Source of the DNA: Anaerolineales bacterium
GTDB taxonomy: Bacteria > Chloroflexota > Anaerolineae > Anaerolineales > UBA11579
Length of the DNA: 64,000 nucleotides
Assembly (NCBI GenBank): GCA_021463845.1
Contig: JAJTXV010000003.1
Coordinates: 1-64,000, forward strand
Direction of reading: 5' to 3'
The translations under genes and the position numbers were made by a program. Below, one piece after another: positions 1 to 7,487 of this stretch. Within the stretch, counting starts at the first letter, position 1. The number at the start of each line of letters is the position of its first letter. Under the pieces are notes generated by a model. The model made no database searches. It was not told the origin of the DNA and saw only the letters and a program-made list of their open reading frames with translations.

Positions 1-31
1 AAGTTTCAAAATAAGGTAACTAAGGAGGACA

Positions 32-985
32 ATGGCAGTATTGTTCCGCGTGCATTGGCTCTCGGTCACGATTTGGGGTGTAAAGGAATATGGCCTCAAG
101 ATGTGGCAAGAGTGGTTTGAGGGGGTATTGGGGCCAATGCAGGCAGTAGGACACGGAGGGAGAGGATTCAAGAGCTTATACAAAGCTCTCCTGGAAGCGA
201 AGCTGTACGCTGACCCCATCGCCCAGGCAGGAAATGAGGGGAACCCATATTTTGGCTTGGAACTGCCAGGCTCGGCCTGTGATGCTGTGCCAGATAAGCT
301 ACTGCAAGAATTTGTCATCGTATTAGAGCGCTGGGAGAAAGCCAGGATCACCAGGCTGGACTTGGCCTGGGATGGTACGCCCTTCACGCCGGAGCATGTC
401 AAAGAGGCGGTAGAACTTGAGCAGATGCGCTCCTATCTGCGACGCGAAAAGATGCTGTACTCCGTCTCGCCTTATGAGAAACGCGAGGATGGCCAGGTCG
501 GCACCAGCTCTCTACGGCTGGGTTCCAGCCAATCCACGCGCATGCTGCGGGTATATGACAAGCACGGGCCGGTGCGGCTGGAAATGCAGACCCGTGCTGA
601 ACGGGCAGACATGATCGCCAGAGATGTTCTGGTCAAGCTGCCTCGGTTGTGGGTTGATAGGGCAATATCCCACCTGCGAGATTATGTGGACTTCCTCGAG
701 CAAGAGACAGAGAAACTGCTGCCCTGGTGGCATGCCTTTGTCAATAATCAGGCCAGAGCCATGAAGACCGTATCGGATGCGCGCACCATTGAACTCAACC
801 GCATGCTGGCCTGGGTGGATAACCAGGTGTCGCCAACGCTGAGCGTATTGGCCGATGTAGTCGGCAGCCAGGCGATTGAAGCCTTTGTCGTGTCTGGGCG
901 CAGAAAGCGCGGCCAGAAGTTCAATGCCTTATTGGAAGCCAGTGCGAAGGGAGGGAAAGCGCATGGCGGCCAAGAAGAAAGCTAA
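32..985 (+). CDS. Rep_trans-type replication initiation factor
   Basis: A 317-residue protein that looks like the replication initiation factor (Rep_trans) family, which nicks a double-strand origin and starts rolling-circle replication of plasmids and integrative elements. The visible family features are a TRLDLAWD segment at residues 107-114 and RVYDK (173-177) followed by VRLEM (181-185), matching the usual Y-D-K ... R-(I/L)-E arrangement. The start at 32 has a strong AAGGAGG site about 6 nt upstream. It overlaps the next small gene and lies 180 bp before a serine recombinase, so the three form an integrated mobile element module. The nicking tyrosine is not certain from sequence alone. 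The left end of the element lies outside the window. Confidence 0.75.
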   Translation: MAVLFRVHWLSVTIWGVKEYGLKMWQEWFEGVLGPMQAVGHGGRGFKSLYKALLEAKLYADPIAQAGNEGNPYFGLELPGSACDAVPDKLLQEFVIVLERWEKARITRLDLAWDGTPFTPEHVKEAVELEQMRSYLRREKMLYSVSPYEKREDGQVGTSSLRLGSSQSTRMLRVYDKHGPVRLEMQTRAERADMIARDVLVKLPRLWVDRAISHLRDYVDFLEQETEKLLPWWHAFVNNQARAMKTVSDARTIELNRMLAWVDNQVSPTLSVLADVVGSQAIEAFVVSGRRKRGQKFNALLEASAKGGKAHGGQEES

Positions 986-1133
986 ACCTCAACCTCCCAA
1001 GCTGGACAAAGCTGCTGTTCAGCGGCTGCTCGACCTAGCTCGTATTCTCAAAGAAGTCGCCAGCACAGAAGACATTGAGCGCATCCAACGCAGCATGGCC
1101 ACCTTTCAGAACCGTGAATCGCCAGTTTCTTGA
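963..1133 (+). CDS. Small basic hypothetical protein of the integrated element
   Basis: A 56-residue protein with a Lys/Ala-rich N-terminus (MAAKKKAKPQPP) and a helical remainder. A longer reading from 876 is open, but the ATG at 963 has an AAGGGAGGGAAA site just before it and avoids a long overlap, so I choose it. It overlaps the last 23 bases of the replication initiator in another frame, which suggests translational coupling. It sits between the initiator and the recombinase. The size and charge would suit an accessory DNA-binding protein, but no family was recognised. Confidence 0.5.
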   Translation: MAAKKKAKPQPPKLDKAAVQRLLDLARILKEVASTEDIERIQRSMATFQNRESPVS

Positions 1134-1164
1134 CTTGCGATTCCGTGGAGTTTAAAATTTATCC

Positions 1165-2907
1165 ATGAGCGATATTGTGATCTCTCCAGGCTGGGCCAGC
1201 TACCTGCGCGTCAGCGATGAGGATAAGCAAACCCCGGAACGCTCGTTTGCCTTCCAGCGCAAGCATATCCAGGACAGCTTGCTGGCCAACTCGAATGTCG
1301 AGTTCAAGCGTGAATATTTCGACATGCTCACTGGCACCAGCCCCAACCGTGCCGACTACCAGCAGATGATGAGCGATGCCCAGGCTGGCAAGTTCTCGCA
1401 CCTGGGCCTGTATCGGGCAGATCGCTTTGGCCGCAATGCAGTAGAAGGTTTGCAGGCCGCTACCAAGCTCATCAGCTGGGGCATCAAGGTCAGAGTGGCC
1501 AACATGCCCACGCTCCAGCCGGAAACACCAGATGGCTTCTTTATGTTCCTGCTGCAGATGGGCCTGGCCCAGCGTGAAGTGGATGTGCTCCGCGAACGAA
1601 CACGGGATGGGATGGAAGCCAAAATGCGCATGGGCGGCTGGCCCAACAAGGCTCCATTTGGCTATGTCAACAAAGAGCAACTGGTGTCCAGCAACAAGTA
1701 TGACCGCTGGGTAGAGCAAGACCCCAATAGTATCCAGGCATTGAAAGATGCCTGGGACTTGCTGCTCACCGGCCGCCATACCCTGGACCAAATCTGTGAA
1801 GAGCTGACCCAGCGCGGCTACACCACCTATAGCGGCCGCCCCTGGGCCTGGAATGACCCAAAAACAGGCCGCAGGGAATATGCCGCCAACCGGCTGCACA
1901 AAATCCTGCACAACCCCTTCTATGCGGGCTGGGTGACCTCCAAACGCTTTGGGATCGTGGCTGGGGAAGTTAGAGGCTCCTGGGAGCCAATTATCACGCC
2001 CAACCAATTCCAGAAGGGCGTAGACATCTTGCGGAAGAATGGCGCTGAGAAGTCGTATGAGCGCAAGAACTTCTATCTCCTGCGCGGTCTGCTGTGGGCT
2101 GAGGTAAACGGCGAACGATACAAGCTGCACGGTTCCACACCCAGTGGGCGTACCCAGAGCTACTCCTACTACATCACACACGCCAAACCAGGTGGCACTA
2201 GCCTGCACATTCCTGCCAAGCTGGTAGATGGGCAGATGGTGGACTTGCTCCAGGGCATTGAGGTGGATGGAGACTTAATCCCAGAAATCCGCAAGATATA
2301 TGTTCAGGAAGTCCAGCAGTTCACTAACCAGGACAGGGACAAGCAGGTGGCTGATATGCGCCAGAGGTTGTCTCAGCTCAAAGAGGAAGAAGCGCGCCTT
2401 GGCCGCCTTCTGATTACGGGCAAGATCACCGAAGAAGCCTATGACAAGCTGCGTCTGGAATGGCAAGAAAAGCTGCGGAATGCAGAGCTTGGCCTGGCTG
2501 AACTGGAACGGGACGCCAAGGTACACCTTGACGACTTGGACTTGGCTATCGGCTTACTCAGGGAACTGGTGGATTACTACTTCTGGCTGGAGGACAAGCA
2601 AAAGAGCACCTTGCTCCAAATCCTGTTCAAACGGCTAATGGTTGACGAGAAGGGCAGTCTGATAGACTATGAGCTGAACTCGCCCTTTGTGTATCTACGC
2701 TCCCTGGCTGACCGTTTCGCGCCGCCTTCGGAGCCGTCTAGCGGTTCGGTACACATCCGCGAAGGGGCATATGCAACGCCTGACGGCGCGGCGTCTAGGA
2801 GTTGCTACCGAGCTTCGCTCGGTCACGCAACTCCACCCATCGGTTCAATACTTACCCATGCAGGGTTGCCGGCAAAACAAACTAACCAACTCGGCTTCGC
2901 CGAGTAA
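1165..2907 (+). CDS. Large serine recombinase (site-specific integrase)
   Basis: A 580-residue serine recombinase. The resolvase catalytic domain is at the N-terminus, with YLRVS giving the probable catalytic Ser17 and the arginine-rich LYRADRFGRN segment near residues 82-91. A recombinase domain follows (RERTRDGMEAKM...GGWPNKAPFGY, about 140-168), and a coiled coil lies near residues 390-455, as usual in phage- and element-type large serine integrases. It would integrate and excise the element that carries the replication initiator upstream. Homologous-looking sequence appears to stop near residue 525 (SPFVYLRSLADRF). The last 55 or so residues are encoded by hairpin-rich DNA and look like run-on reading. 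Confidence 0.9.
   Translation: MSDIVISPGWASYLRVSDEDKQTPERSFAFQRKHIQDSLLANSNVEFKREYFDMLTGTSPNRADYQQMMSDAQAGKFSHLGLYRADRFGRNAVEGLQAATKLISWGIKVRVANMPTLQPETPDGFFMFLLQMGLAQREVDVLRERTRDGMEAKMRMGGWPNKAPFGYVNKEQLVSSNKYDRWVEQDPNSIQALKDAWDLLLTGRHTLDQICEELTQRGYTTYSGRPWAWNDPKTGRREYAANRLHKILHNPFYAGWVTSKRFGIVAGEVRGSWEPIITPNQFQKGVDILRKNGAEKSYERKNFYLLRGLLWAEVNGERYKLHGSTPSGRTQSYSYYITHAKPGGTSLHIPAKLVDGQMVDLLQGIEVDGDLIPEIRKIYVQEVQQFTNQDRDKQVADMRQRLSQLKEEEARLGRLLITGKITEEAYDKLRLEWQEKLRNAELGLAELERDAKVHLDDLDLAIGLLRELVDYYFWLEDKQKSTLLQILFKRLMVDEKGSLIDYELNSPFVYLRSLADRFAPPSEPSSGSVHIREGAYATPDGAASRSCYRASLGHATPPIGSILTHAGLPAKQTNQLGFAE
2799..2833. repeat. Imperfect hairpin inside the recombinase 3' end
   Basis: Nested inverted repeats: GAGTTGC (2799-2805) pairs with GCAACTC (2827-2833), and ACCGAGC (2807-2813) with GCTCGGT (2817-2823). 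A second smaller palindrome, CTCGGCTTCGCCGAG, lies near 2892-2906 at the stop codon. The position at the recombinase end fits an attachment-site or terminator region, but no matching copy is visible to prove an att site. Confidence 0.4.
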
Positions 2908-2940
2908 CGGAACTCTAGACTTAAAGTATCACGGAGAGCT

Positions 2941-3205
2941 GTGCAGATCCAAGAAGCCATTATCCAGCCCAAAGACCCGAGCGGTTTTCTCAAGCGGCTT
3001 GTGCATCACTATCAGCTTCACATCCCGGCTGAATATGACGCCCAGCACGGCTGGGTGCAGTTCAAGCGTGGGCGGCTGGAGGCCGATGTCGCAGGTTCAG
3101 TCTTGCGCCTGCGTATCACGGCGCCCAATTGGCTGGGGATGTTCATCATCCCTGTTCGGCCAGCGGGAGCAGCTCAGACCGCATTGGGCCAGGGTCCGCA
3201 AATAA
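2941..3205 (+). pseudogene. DUF2218-like gene, apparently frameshifted
   Basis: From a GTG at 2941 (GGAG site 6 nt upstream) the frame reads a DUF2218-like start (FLKRLVHHYQLHIPAEYD, then VQFKRGRLEADVAGSVLRLRITAP). Past about 3150 that frame loses similarity and runs antisense through the next gene. The neighbouring frame then gives LFGQREQLRPHWARVRK followed by TAA at 3203-3205, which resembles the usual family ending (HL-RFA-RE...W). An intrinsic terminator begins right at the stop codon and supports this end. One base gained or lost between about 3145 and 3160 would restore an 88-89 residue protein, the usual family length. It could be a real mutation or a sequencing error. The function of DUF2218 is unknown. 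Confidence 0.5.
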
Positions 3206-3234
3206 AAAGAGCCGGCGTTGCCGGCTCTTTTTTT
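3204..3234. terminator. Bidirectional intrinsic terminator
   Basis: Perfect stem AAAAAGAGCCGGC / GCCGGCTCTTTTT with a GTT loop, A-run on one side and T-run on the other. It serves the DUF2218-like gene on the plus strand and modA, ending at 3247, on the minus strand. Confidence 0.9.
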
Positions 3235-3246
3235 GTACTCGGTGAG

Positions 3247-4086
3247 TTACGGCCTCGGCCCAAAGCCCCACTTGGCCAGAATGGCCTGGCCTTCGGCACT
3301 GAGCACAAAGTTTACAAAGGCCTGCGCCACATCGCCCGTCGGGGCGCCTTCCACGACCGCGATCGGATAACTGGCAAGCACATTCAGCTCATCCGGGATG
3401 GGGATCTGCAACACGCTGCCAGCAATATCCGGCGTGACATCAGAGGTGTACACGATACCGGCGTCAGCCTCGCCCAGCGACACCTTGGTGGCCACCTGGC
3501 GCACATTGGGCTCTTCGGAGACCAGGTTGGCGTACACAGCCGCCTGGAACGCGGCGTCACCCATCAACGCAATGCTTTGGTCGCTGTAGTCGCGCACCGG
3601 CACATCCGGAGCGGCCAATACCAGGGCGATGCCCGGGTTGGCCAGATCAGTGTAGTCTTCGAGTCCAGCCGGGTTGTCGGCCGGCACGATGATCGTCAGC
3701 CGGTTGGTGAGGAACGCGGTCGGCTCGCCTTCAATGCGGCCCGCATCCGCGGCCACCGTCATCTGGGTGAAGTTGGCCGATGTGAACACATCCGCCGGGG
3801 CGCCTTCGGCCAGCTGCGTAGCCAGCGAAGAGGAGCTGGCGTAATTGGGCAGCACCTCCACGCCGGGGTTGGCTGCTTCGAACGCGTCGGCAATCTCGTT
3901 GAACGCATCCGTCAGCGAGGAGGCCGCCATCACCACCAGCTCGGTGGTGACAACTGGTACTTCAGTAGCCGGTGTGGGTTGGGCCGTCGGCTCAGCCGGT
4001 GCGGCCGTGGCCACTGGCGCCGGGGCGCCGCACGCGGTCAGGATCATTGCAAACAGCAGCAGAACAGATAGCACGAGCTTCTTCAT
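3247..4086 (-). CDS. modA: Molybdate-type ABC transporter substrate-binding lipoprotein
   Basis: A 279-residue lipoprotein of the ModA family, which binds molybdate or tungstate outside the membrane and delivers it to ModBC. The lipobox LTAC (Cys19) is followed by an Ala/Pro/Thr linker (about 20-46), then the ModA core with MAASSLTDAFNEIADAF, the SSSLATQL anion-binding segment and GAPADVFTSAN. The C-terminal LSAEGQAILAKWGF is typical. The start has an AAGGAGG site. No permease or ATPase gene is adjacent: the gene follows a PadR regulator by 15 bp and ends in a terminator, so its partners must be elsewhere or the ligand may differ. Confidence 0.85.
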   Translation of the reverse strand: MKKLVLSVLLLFAMILTACGAPAPVATAAPAEPTAQPTPATEVPVVTTELVVMAASSLTDAFNEIADAFEAANPGVEVLPNYASSSSLATQLAEGAPADVFTSANFTQMTVAADAGRIEGEPTAFLTNRLTIIVPADNPAGLEDYTDLANPGIALVLAAPDVPVRDYSDQSIALMGDAAFQAAVYANLVSEEPNVRQVATKVSLGEADAGIVYTSDVTPDIAGSVLQIPIPDELNVLASYPIAVVEGAPTGDVAQAFVNFVLSAEGQAILAKWGFGPRP

Positions 4087-4101
4087 AGGCCTCCTTAGGA
4101 A

Positions 4102-4638
4102 TTACGCAACAGAAGTTTCAGGCAGGCGCGCTTCGCAGCGGTCAAGCCAGGCCAGCGCCGCATCCAGCTGCCCCAGCACAAAATCCAGCACCAGGTCTTC
4201 CATCTCGCCGGAGCTGCTGCGGGCGGCCAGCAGTTGGCGGCGCTGCTTCTCGCACACGCCGCGCTGCGCGTCGATCAGGCCCTGGGCCGGCAAGCCCAGC
4301 AGGCGCGCTACGTACAGGCGGCTCATGAACTGCACGCGCACCTGGCGCACACTGGCTGAGAGTTCGGGCGCCTGCAGCCAGGCCTCCAGCCGGCGGCGGC
4401 CGGCCGCGGTGGTGCTGTAGTGGCGGCGTGGCGGCGCCTCGCCGCTCTGCAGGGTCTTGCCGCGGATCAAGCCGTCAGCCTCCAGGCGCTTGAGCACGGC
4501 GTATAGTTGGCTGGTGCTCAGGGTCCATACCCGCCCCAGCTCCGCCTTGGACTTGAACAGGGTCAGCAGCTGGTAGCCATGCTGAGGCTCAGCGGCCAGG
4601 ATGCCCAGTATGGTTTCGTCAGGAACCGGTGCGGCCAT
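4102..4638 (-). CDS. PadR-family transcriptional regulator
   Basis: A 178-residue winged-helix repressor-like protein. The N-terminal PadR domain is clear (ILGILAAEPQHGYQLL, SQLYAVLKRLEADGLI) with a helical C-terminal dimerisation region. I start it at MAAPVPDE (4638) because a -10 hexamer TATACT lies only 6 nt upstream of that ATG, which predicts a leaderless mRNA; the upstream in-frame reading to 4716 would run through the promoter. It is 15 bp from modA on the same strand, so the pair is probably one operon. A 19-bp palindrome upstream is its likely own operator. PadR proteins respond to small ligands; the ligand here is unknown. Confidence 0.8.
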   Translation of the reverse strand: MAAPVPDETILGILAAEPQHGYQLLTLFKSKAELGRVWTLSTSQLYAVLKRLEADGLIRGKTLQSGEAPPRRHYSTTAAGRRRLEAWLQAPELSASVRQVRVQFMSRLYVARLLGLPAQGLIDAQRGVCEKQRRQLLAARSSSGEMEDLVLDFVLGQLDAALAWLDRCEARLPETSVA

Positions 4639-4644
4639 ACGCGC

Positions 4645-4677
4645 AGTATAGCACGACTCTATTCCATCGTGGAATAG
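4645..4677 (-). promoter_or_regulatory. padR promoter (leaderless) with palindromic operator
   Basis: The -10 TATACT (4650-4645) ends 6 nt before the padR ATG. Upstream lies a perfect 19-bp palindrome CTATTCCA-TCG-TGGAATAG at 4659-4677, covering the spacer/-35 side of the promoter, a placement suited to autorepression. Confidence 0.6.
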
Positions 4678-4753
4678 TTGACACGCAATAGTCAGGACAA
4701 AGGACACCCTGCTCACCGGTCAGTGCTCACTGATCACTGCCTGCAAAGCGCAC

Positions 4754-4759
4754 TATAAT
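4754..4759 (+). promoter_or_regulatory. gap promoter -10 element
   Basis: A consensus TATAAT lies 39 nt before the gap start, with a weak -35 (TGATCA at 4731-4736, 17-bp spacer). The gene also has a GGAGGA ribosome site at 4788-4793, so this is a normal leadered transcript. Confidence 0.6.
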
Positions 4760-4798
4760 TGTTTCAAATACTGGCTTTTAACACACCGGAGGAACAGC

Positions 4799-5806
4799 AT
4801 GGCACGTGTAGCAATTAATGGTCTGGGGCGCATTGGGCGCGCCGCTTTGCGCCTGGCCCTTGAGGACGACAATCTGGACGTGGTGGCGGTGAACGATATC
4901 GCTTCACCCGAGAACATCGCTTACCTGATCAAGTATGACACCGTATACGGCCGCTTTGGCGAAGATGTGCGCGCCGAGGGCAACACCCTGCACGTGGATG
5001 ACCACAGCTTCCAGTTCCTCAGCGAGAAGGACCCCGCCGCCCTGCCCTGGAAAGAGCTCGGCGTGGACATTGTGATCGAGAGCACCGGCCGCTTCACCGA
5101 GAAGCCGGACGCCGCCAAGCACATCGAGGCCGGCGCCAAGTACGTCATTATCTCGGCCCCCACCAAGAGCGCTGACGTGCCCACGGTGGTCTTCGGCGTC
5201 AACACCTCGGACGAAGATGCCAACATCATCTCGTGCGCCAGCTGCACTACCAACTCGCTCACCCCGGTGGTTGAGGTCATCGGCCGCCGCCTCGGTATCC
5301 AGAAAGCCATCATGACCACCGTGCACGGCTACACCGCCGGCCAGGGCCTGGTGGACGGCCCCGGCGGCAAAGGCGGCGACTTCCGCCGCGGCCGGGCCGC
5401 GGCCGCCAACATCGTGCCCGCCACCACCGGCGCGGCCAAAGCCACCACGCTGGCCCTGCCCCAGTACAAGGGCAAATTTGACGGCGTGGCCCTGCGCGTG
5501 CCCGTGCCGGTCGGTTCGGTCTCCGATATCGTCATGCTGACCGAGAAGAACACCAGCGCCGAGGAGATCAACCAGATCCTCACCGAGGAATCCGAAGGGC
5601 GCTACAAGGGCATCATCCGCGTCACCAATGATGAGATCGTGTCCTCCGACATCGTCGGCGATCCGCACGCCTGCATCATCGATATGGAGATGACCAAAGT
5701 GGTCGACGGTAACCTGGTCAAGATCTTCGCCTGGTACGACAATGAGTGGGGCTACACCAACCAGATGATCCGCAAAGCCCGTGAGATCGCCGGCACCCTG
5801 AAGTAG
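4799..5806 (+). CDS. gap: Glyceraldehyde-3-phosphate dehydrogenase, type I
   Basis: A 335-residue GAPDH, which converts glyceraldehyde-3-phosphate, NAD and phosphate to 1,3-bisphosphoglycerate in glycolysis. Key residues fall at the classical positions: catalytic Cys149 in SCTTN (148-152), His176 in TVHGYT, the Rossmann GLGRIGR at 8-14 and Asp33 in VNDI, which favours NAD over NADP. Length is normal. It is monocistronic: it has its own promoter and RBS and ends in a strong intrinsic terminator. Confidence 0.98.
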   Translation: MARVAINGLGRIGRAALRLALEDDNLDVVAVNDIASPENIAYLIKYDTVYGRFGEDVRAEGNTLHVDDHSFQFLSEKDPAALPWKELGVDIVIESTGRFTEKPDAAKHIEAGAKYVIISAPTKSADVPTVVFGVNTSDEDANIISCASCTTNSLTPVVEVIGRRLGIQKAIMTTVHGYTAGQGLVDGPGGKGGDFRRGRAAAANIVPATTGAAKATTLALPQYKGKFDGVALRVPVPVGSVSDIVMLTEKNTSAEEINQILTEESEGRYKGIIRVTNDEIVSSDIVGDPHACIIDMEMTKVVDGNLVKIFAWYDNEWGYTNQMIRKAREIAGTLK

Positions 5807-5825
5807 CGATCAGCTAACAGCTAAC

Positions 5826-5858
5826 AAAAAAAGCGCCGCAATTGCGGCGCTTTTTTTT
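5826..5858 (+). terminator. gap terminator
   Basis: Perfect GC-rich palindrome GCGCCGCAATTGCGGCGC flanked by an A-run and followed by eight T residues, 20 bp after the gap stop. Confidence 0.95.
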
Positions 5859-5865
5859 GGCTTAC

Positions 5866-5928
5866 GTCATTGCGAGGACTGCTGAAAGTTGCATGAATAT
5901 GCAACTTTCAGCCCCGAGGCAATCTCCC
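5866..5928. repeat. Family A palindromic intergenic repeat (copy 1)
   Basis: Begins GTCATTGCGAGGA and ends GAGGCAATCTCC, the same arms as copies at 23121, 37701 and 43231. The centre is a perfect 14-bp hairpin, GCTGAAAGTTGCAT-gaat-ATGCAACTTTCAGC (5881-5912). Confidence 0.75.
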
Positions 5929-5973
5929 CGACTAATCTTTTCGTTGAAAGCTGACAGCTGAACGCTGTTTTTG

Positions 5974-6627
5974 CTATCCGCCCTGCATCAGGCGCAGCAG
6001 CTCAACAATGGTCCAACCGCCGCCTGCCACCAGAATGCCGAAATAAATGATCGTGGCCACATTCATCAGATGGCCGAACAATATACTGAGCCCGTCCTTT
6101 TGAATCGCCCCGATCGCGAAGAAGATCAAAGCGATAGCCGGCAGCGTATTGCTGAAGGGCACGAACCCGAACGGGATCATCAGCAGGCCGGCCGCCAATA
6201 TATAGCCCAGCTTGTTGAACAAGCTGGCGCCCGTCGCCAGCCAGGGAATGCGGCCGGGTTTACTGATCTTCTCCAGGCGGCGCAGCCAGGTCAGCGCGCC
6301 GTTCATGCCCTTGACCAGCTTCTCGCTGGAGATGGGGCGCTCTTTAATGCGCTTGGGCAGGTACACCGTGTCCCGGAACAGCAGGGACACGCCGATCAGC
6401 ATGATGGCGCTGCCGAAGATGGTGCTGACGCCGGGGATCGAAACGGGGATGAGAAAGACCAGCGACAAGAAAATGGTGATGAGCATCAAGCTGTCATTGC
6501 CGATGATGTCCATGATCTTGGCCAGGGTCACCTGGCCGGGGGGAATGGTCTTGATAATGCCTTCGAGCTTCTCCACCAGCGACTCGCTGGTGGCGGTCTC
6601 TTTCATCGGGGCAGCTTTGGTTGTCAT
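5974..6627 (-). CDS. ExoD-family exopolysaccharide synthesis membrane protein
   Basis: A 217-residue inner-membrane protein of the ExoD family. The family pattern is visible: an N-terminal cytoplasmic stretch (VEKLEGIIKTIPPGQVTLAKIMDII), paired hydrophobic segments (about 47-85), a conserved LTWLRRLEKISKPGR loop, and two to three further membrane segments to the C-terminus. ExoD was named for exopolysaccharide defects in rhizobia; its biochemical role is not settled. It stands alone between gap and the att-like operon, on the opposite strand to both. Confidence 0.8.
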   Translation of the reverse strand: MTTKAAPMKETATSESLVEKLEGIIKTIPPGQVTLAKIMDIIGNDSLMLITIFLSLVFLIPVSIPGVSTIFGSAIMLIGVSLLFRDTVYLPKRIKERPISSEKLVKGMNGALTWLRRLEKISKPGRIPWLATGASLFNKLGYILAAGLLMIPFGFVPFSNTLPAIALIFFAIGAIQKDGLSILFGHLMNVATIIYFGILVAGGGWTIVELLRLMQGG

Positions 6628-6748
6628 GCGCGCAAAACACCTTTCCTGACGTACTCTTTTATTCGCAGCCTAATCGAGGGGAATTTAGGTTAAGCGGCCC
6701 CATTGTACCTACGCTACAACTCCTTCACATCAAGCGTCGCAGCCCATA

Positions 6749-6776
6749 TTGTCAAGCGCCATTCGTTTGTGATAAT
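6749..6776 (+). promoter_or_regulatory. Promoter of the AttE-like ABC operon
   Basis: TTGTCA (6749-6754), 16-bp spacer, GATAAT (6771-6776). The start codon at 6789 is only 12 nt beyond the -10, so the leader would be about 5 nt with no ribosome binding site. Confidence 0.65.
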
Positions 6777-6788
6777 ATTAACAAACGC

Positions 6789-7487
6789 ATGTCTACACCC
6801 ACCGCCCTGCTTGAAGTCAAGCGCCTCTCCAAAAGCTACCTGGAAGCCGGCCAGCGCCGCCCCATCCTGCGCCAGGTCGACCTGCAGATCCAGCCCGGCG
6901 AATTCGTGGCCCTGCTGGGCTCCTCCGGCAGCGGCAAGAGCACCTTCCTCAACCTGATCAGCGGCATTGACCTGGCAGATGAAGGCGAGATCTGGCTGCA
7001 AGGCCAAAACCTGGTCGCCATGAACGAGGCCGAGCGCACCCTGTTCCGCCGCAACCATATTGGCTTCGTCTTCCAATTCTTCAACCTGCTGCCCACCCTG
7101 ACCGTGCTCGAGAACGTCACCCTGCCGGCCGAGCTGCGCGGCACGCCCCTCAAACAGGCCCAGCAGCGCGCCGGCGAGCTGCTGGCCCAGGTGGGCCTGG
7201 CCGGGCGCGAGGGCGCCTTCCCTGACCGTCTCTCCGGCGGCGAGCAGCAGCGCGTCGCCATCGCCCGCGCCCTCTCACACGATCCGCTGCTGGTACTGGC
7301 CGACGAGCCCACCGGCAACCTGGACGAGGACACCGGCGCGCAGATCATGGCTCTGCTGGAGCAGCTGACCCGCCAGGCCGGCAAAAATCTGATCATGGCC
7401 ACCCACAACCTGGATAACGCCCGCCTGGCCGACCGCATCCTGCGTATGCACGACGGCAAGCTGGTCAGCGTGCCGGCCCGCCCATGA
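6789..7487 (+). CDS. ABC transporter ATP-binding protein, LolD/MacB type (AttE-like)
   Basis: A 232-residue ATPase of the LolD/MacB/FtsE group, which powers permeases of the FtsX class. Visible motifs: Walker [10 protein letters not shown] (44-52), Q-loop Gln96 in FQFFNLLP, signature LSGGEQQ (148-154), Walker B LLVLADEP (167-174) and H-loop His206 in MATHN. A longer in-frame reading begins at 6621 but crosses the promoter, so the ATG at 6789 is chosen. The stop overlaps the permease start (ATGA). With the permease and AttH-like protein downstream, the set matches the att (AttEFGH) arrangement described in Agrobacterium. Confidence 0.92.
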   Translation: MSTPTALLEVKRLSKSYLEAGQRRPILRQVDLQIQPGEFVALLGSSGSGKSTFLNLISGIDLADEGEIWLQGQNLVAMNEAERTLFRRNHIGFVFQFFNLLPTLTVLENVTLPAELRGTPLKQAQQRAGELLAQVGLAGREGAFPDRLSGGEQQRVAIARALSHDPLLVLADEPTGNLDEDTGAQIMALLEQLTRQAGKNLIMATHNLDNARLADRILRMHDGKLVSVPARP

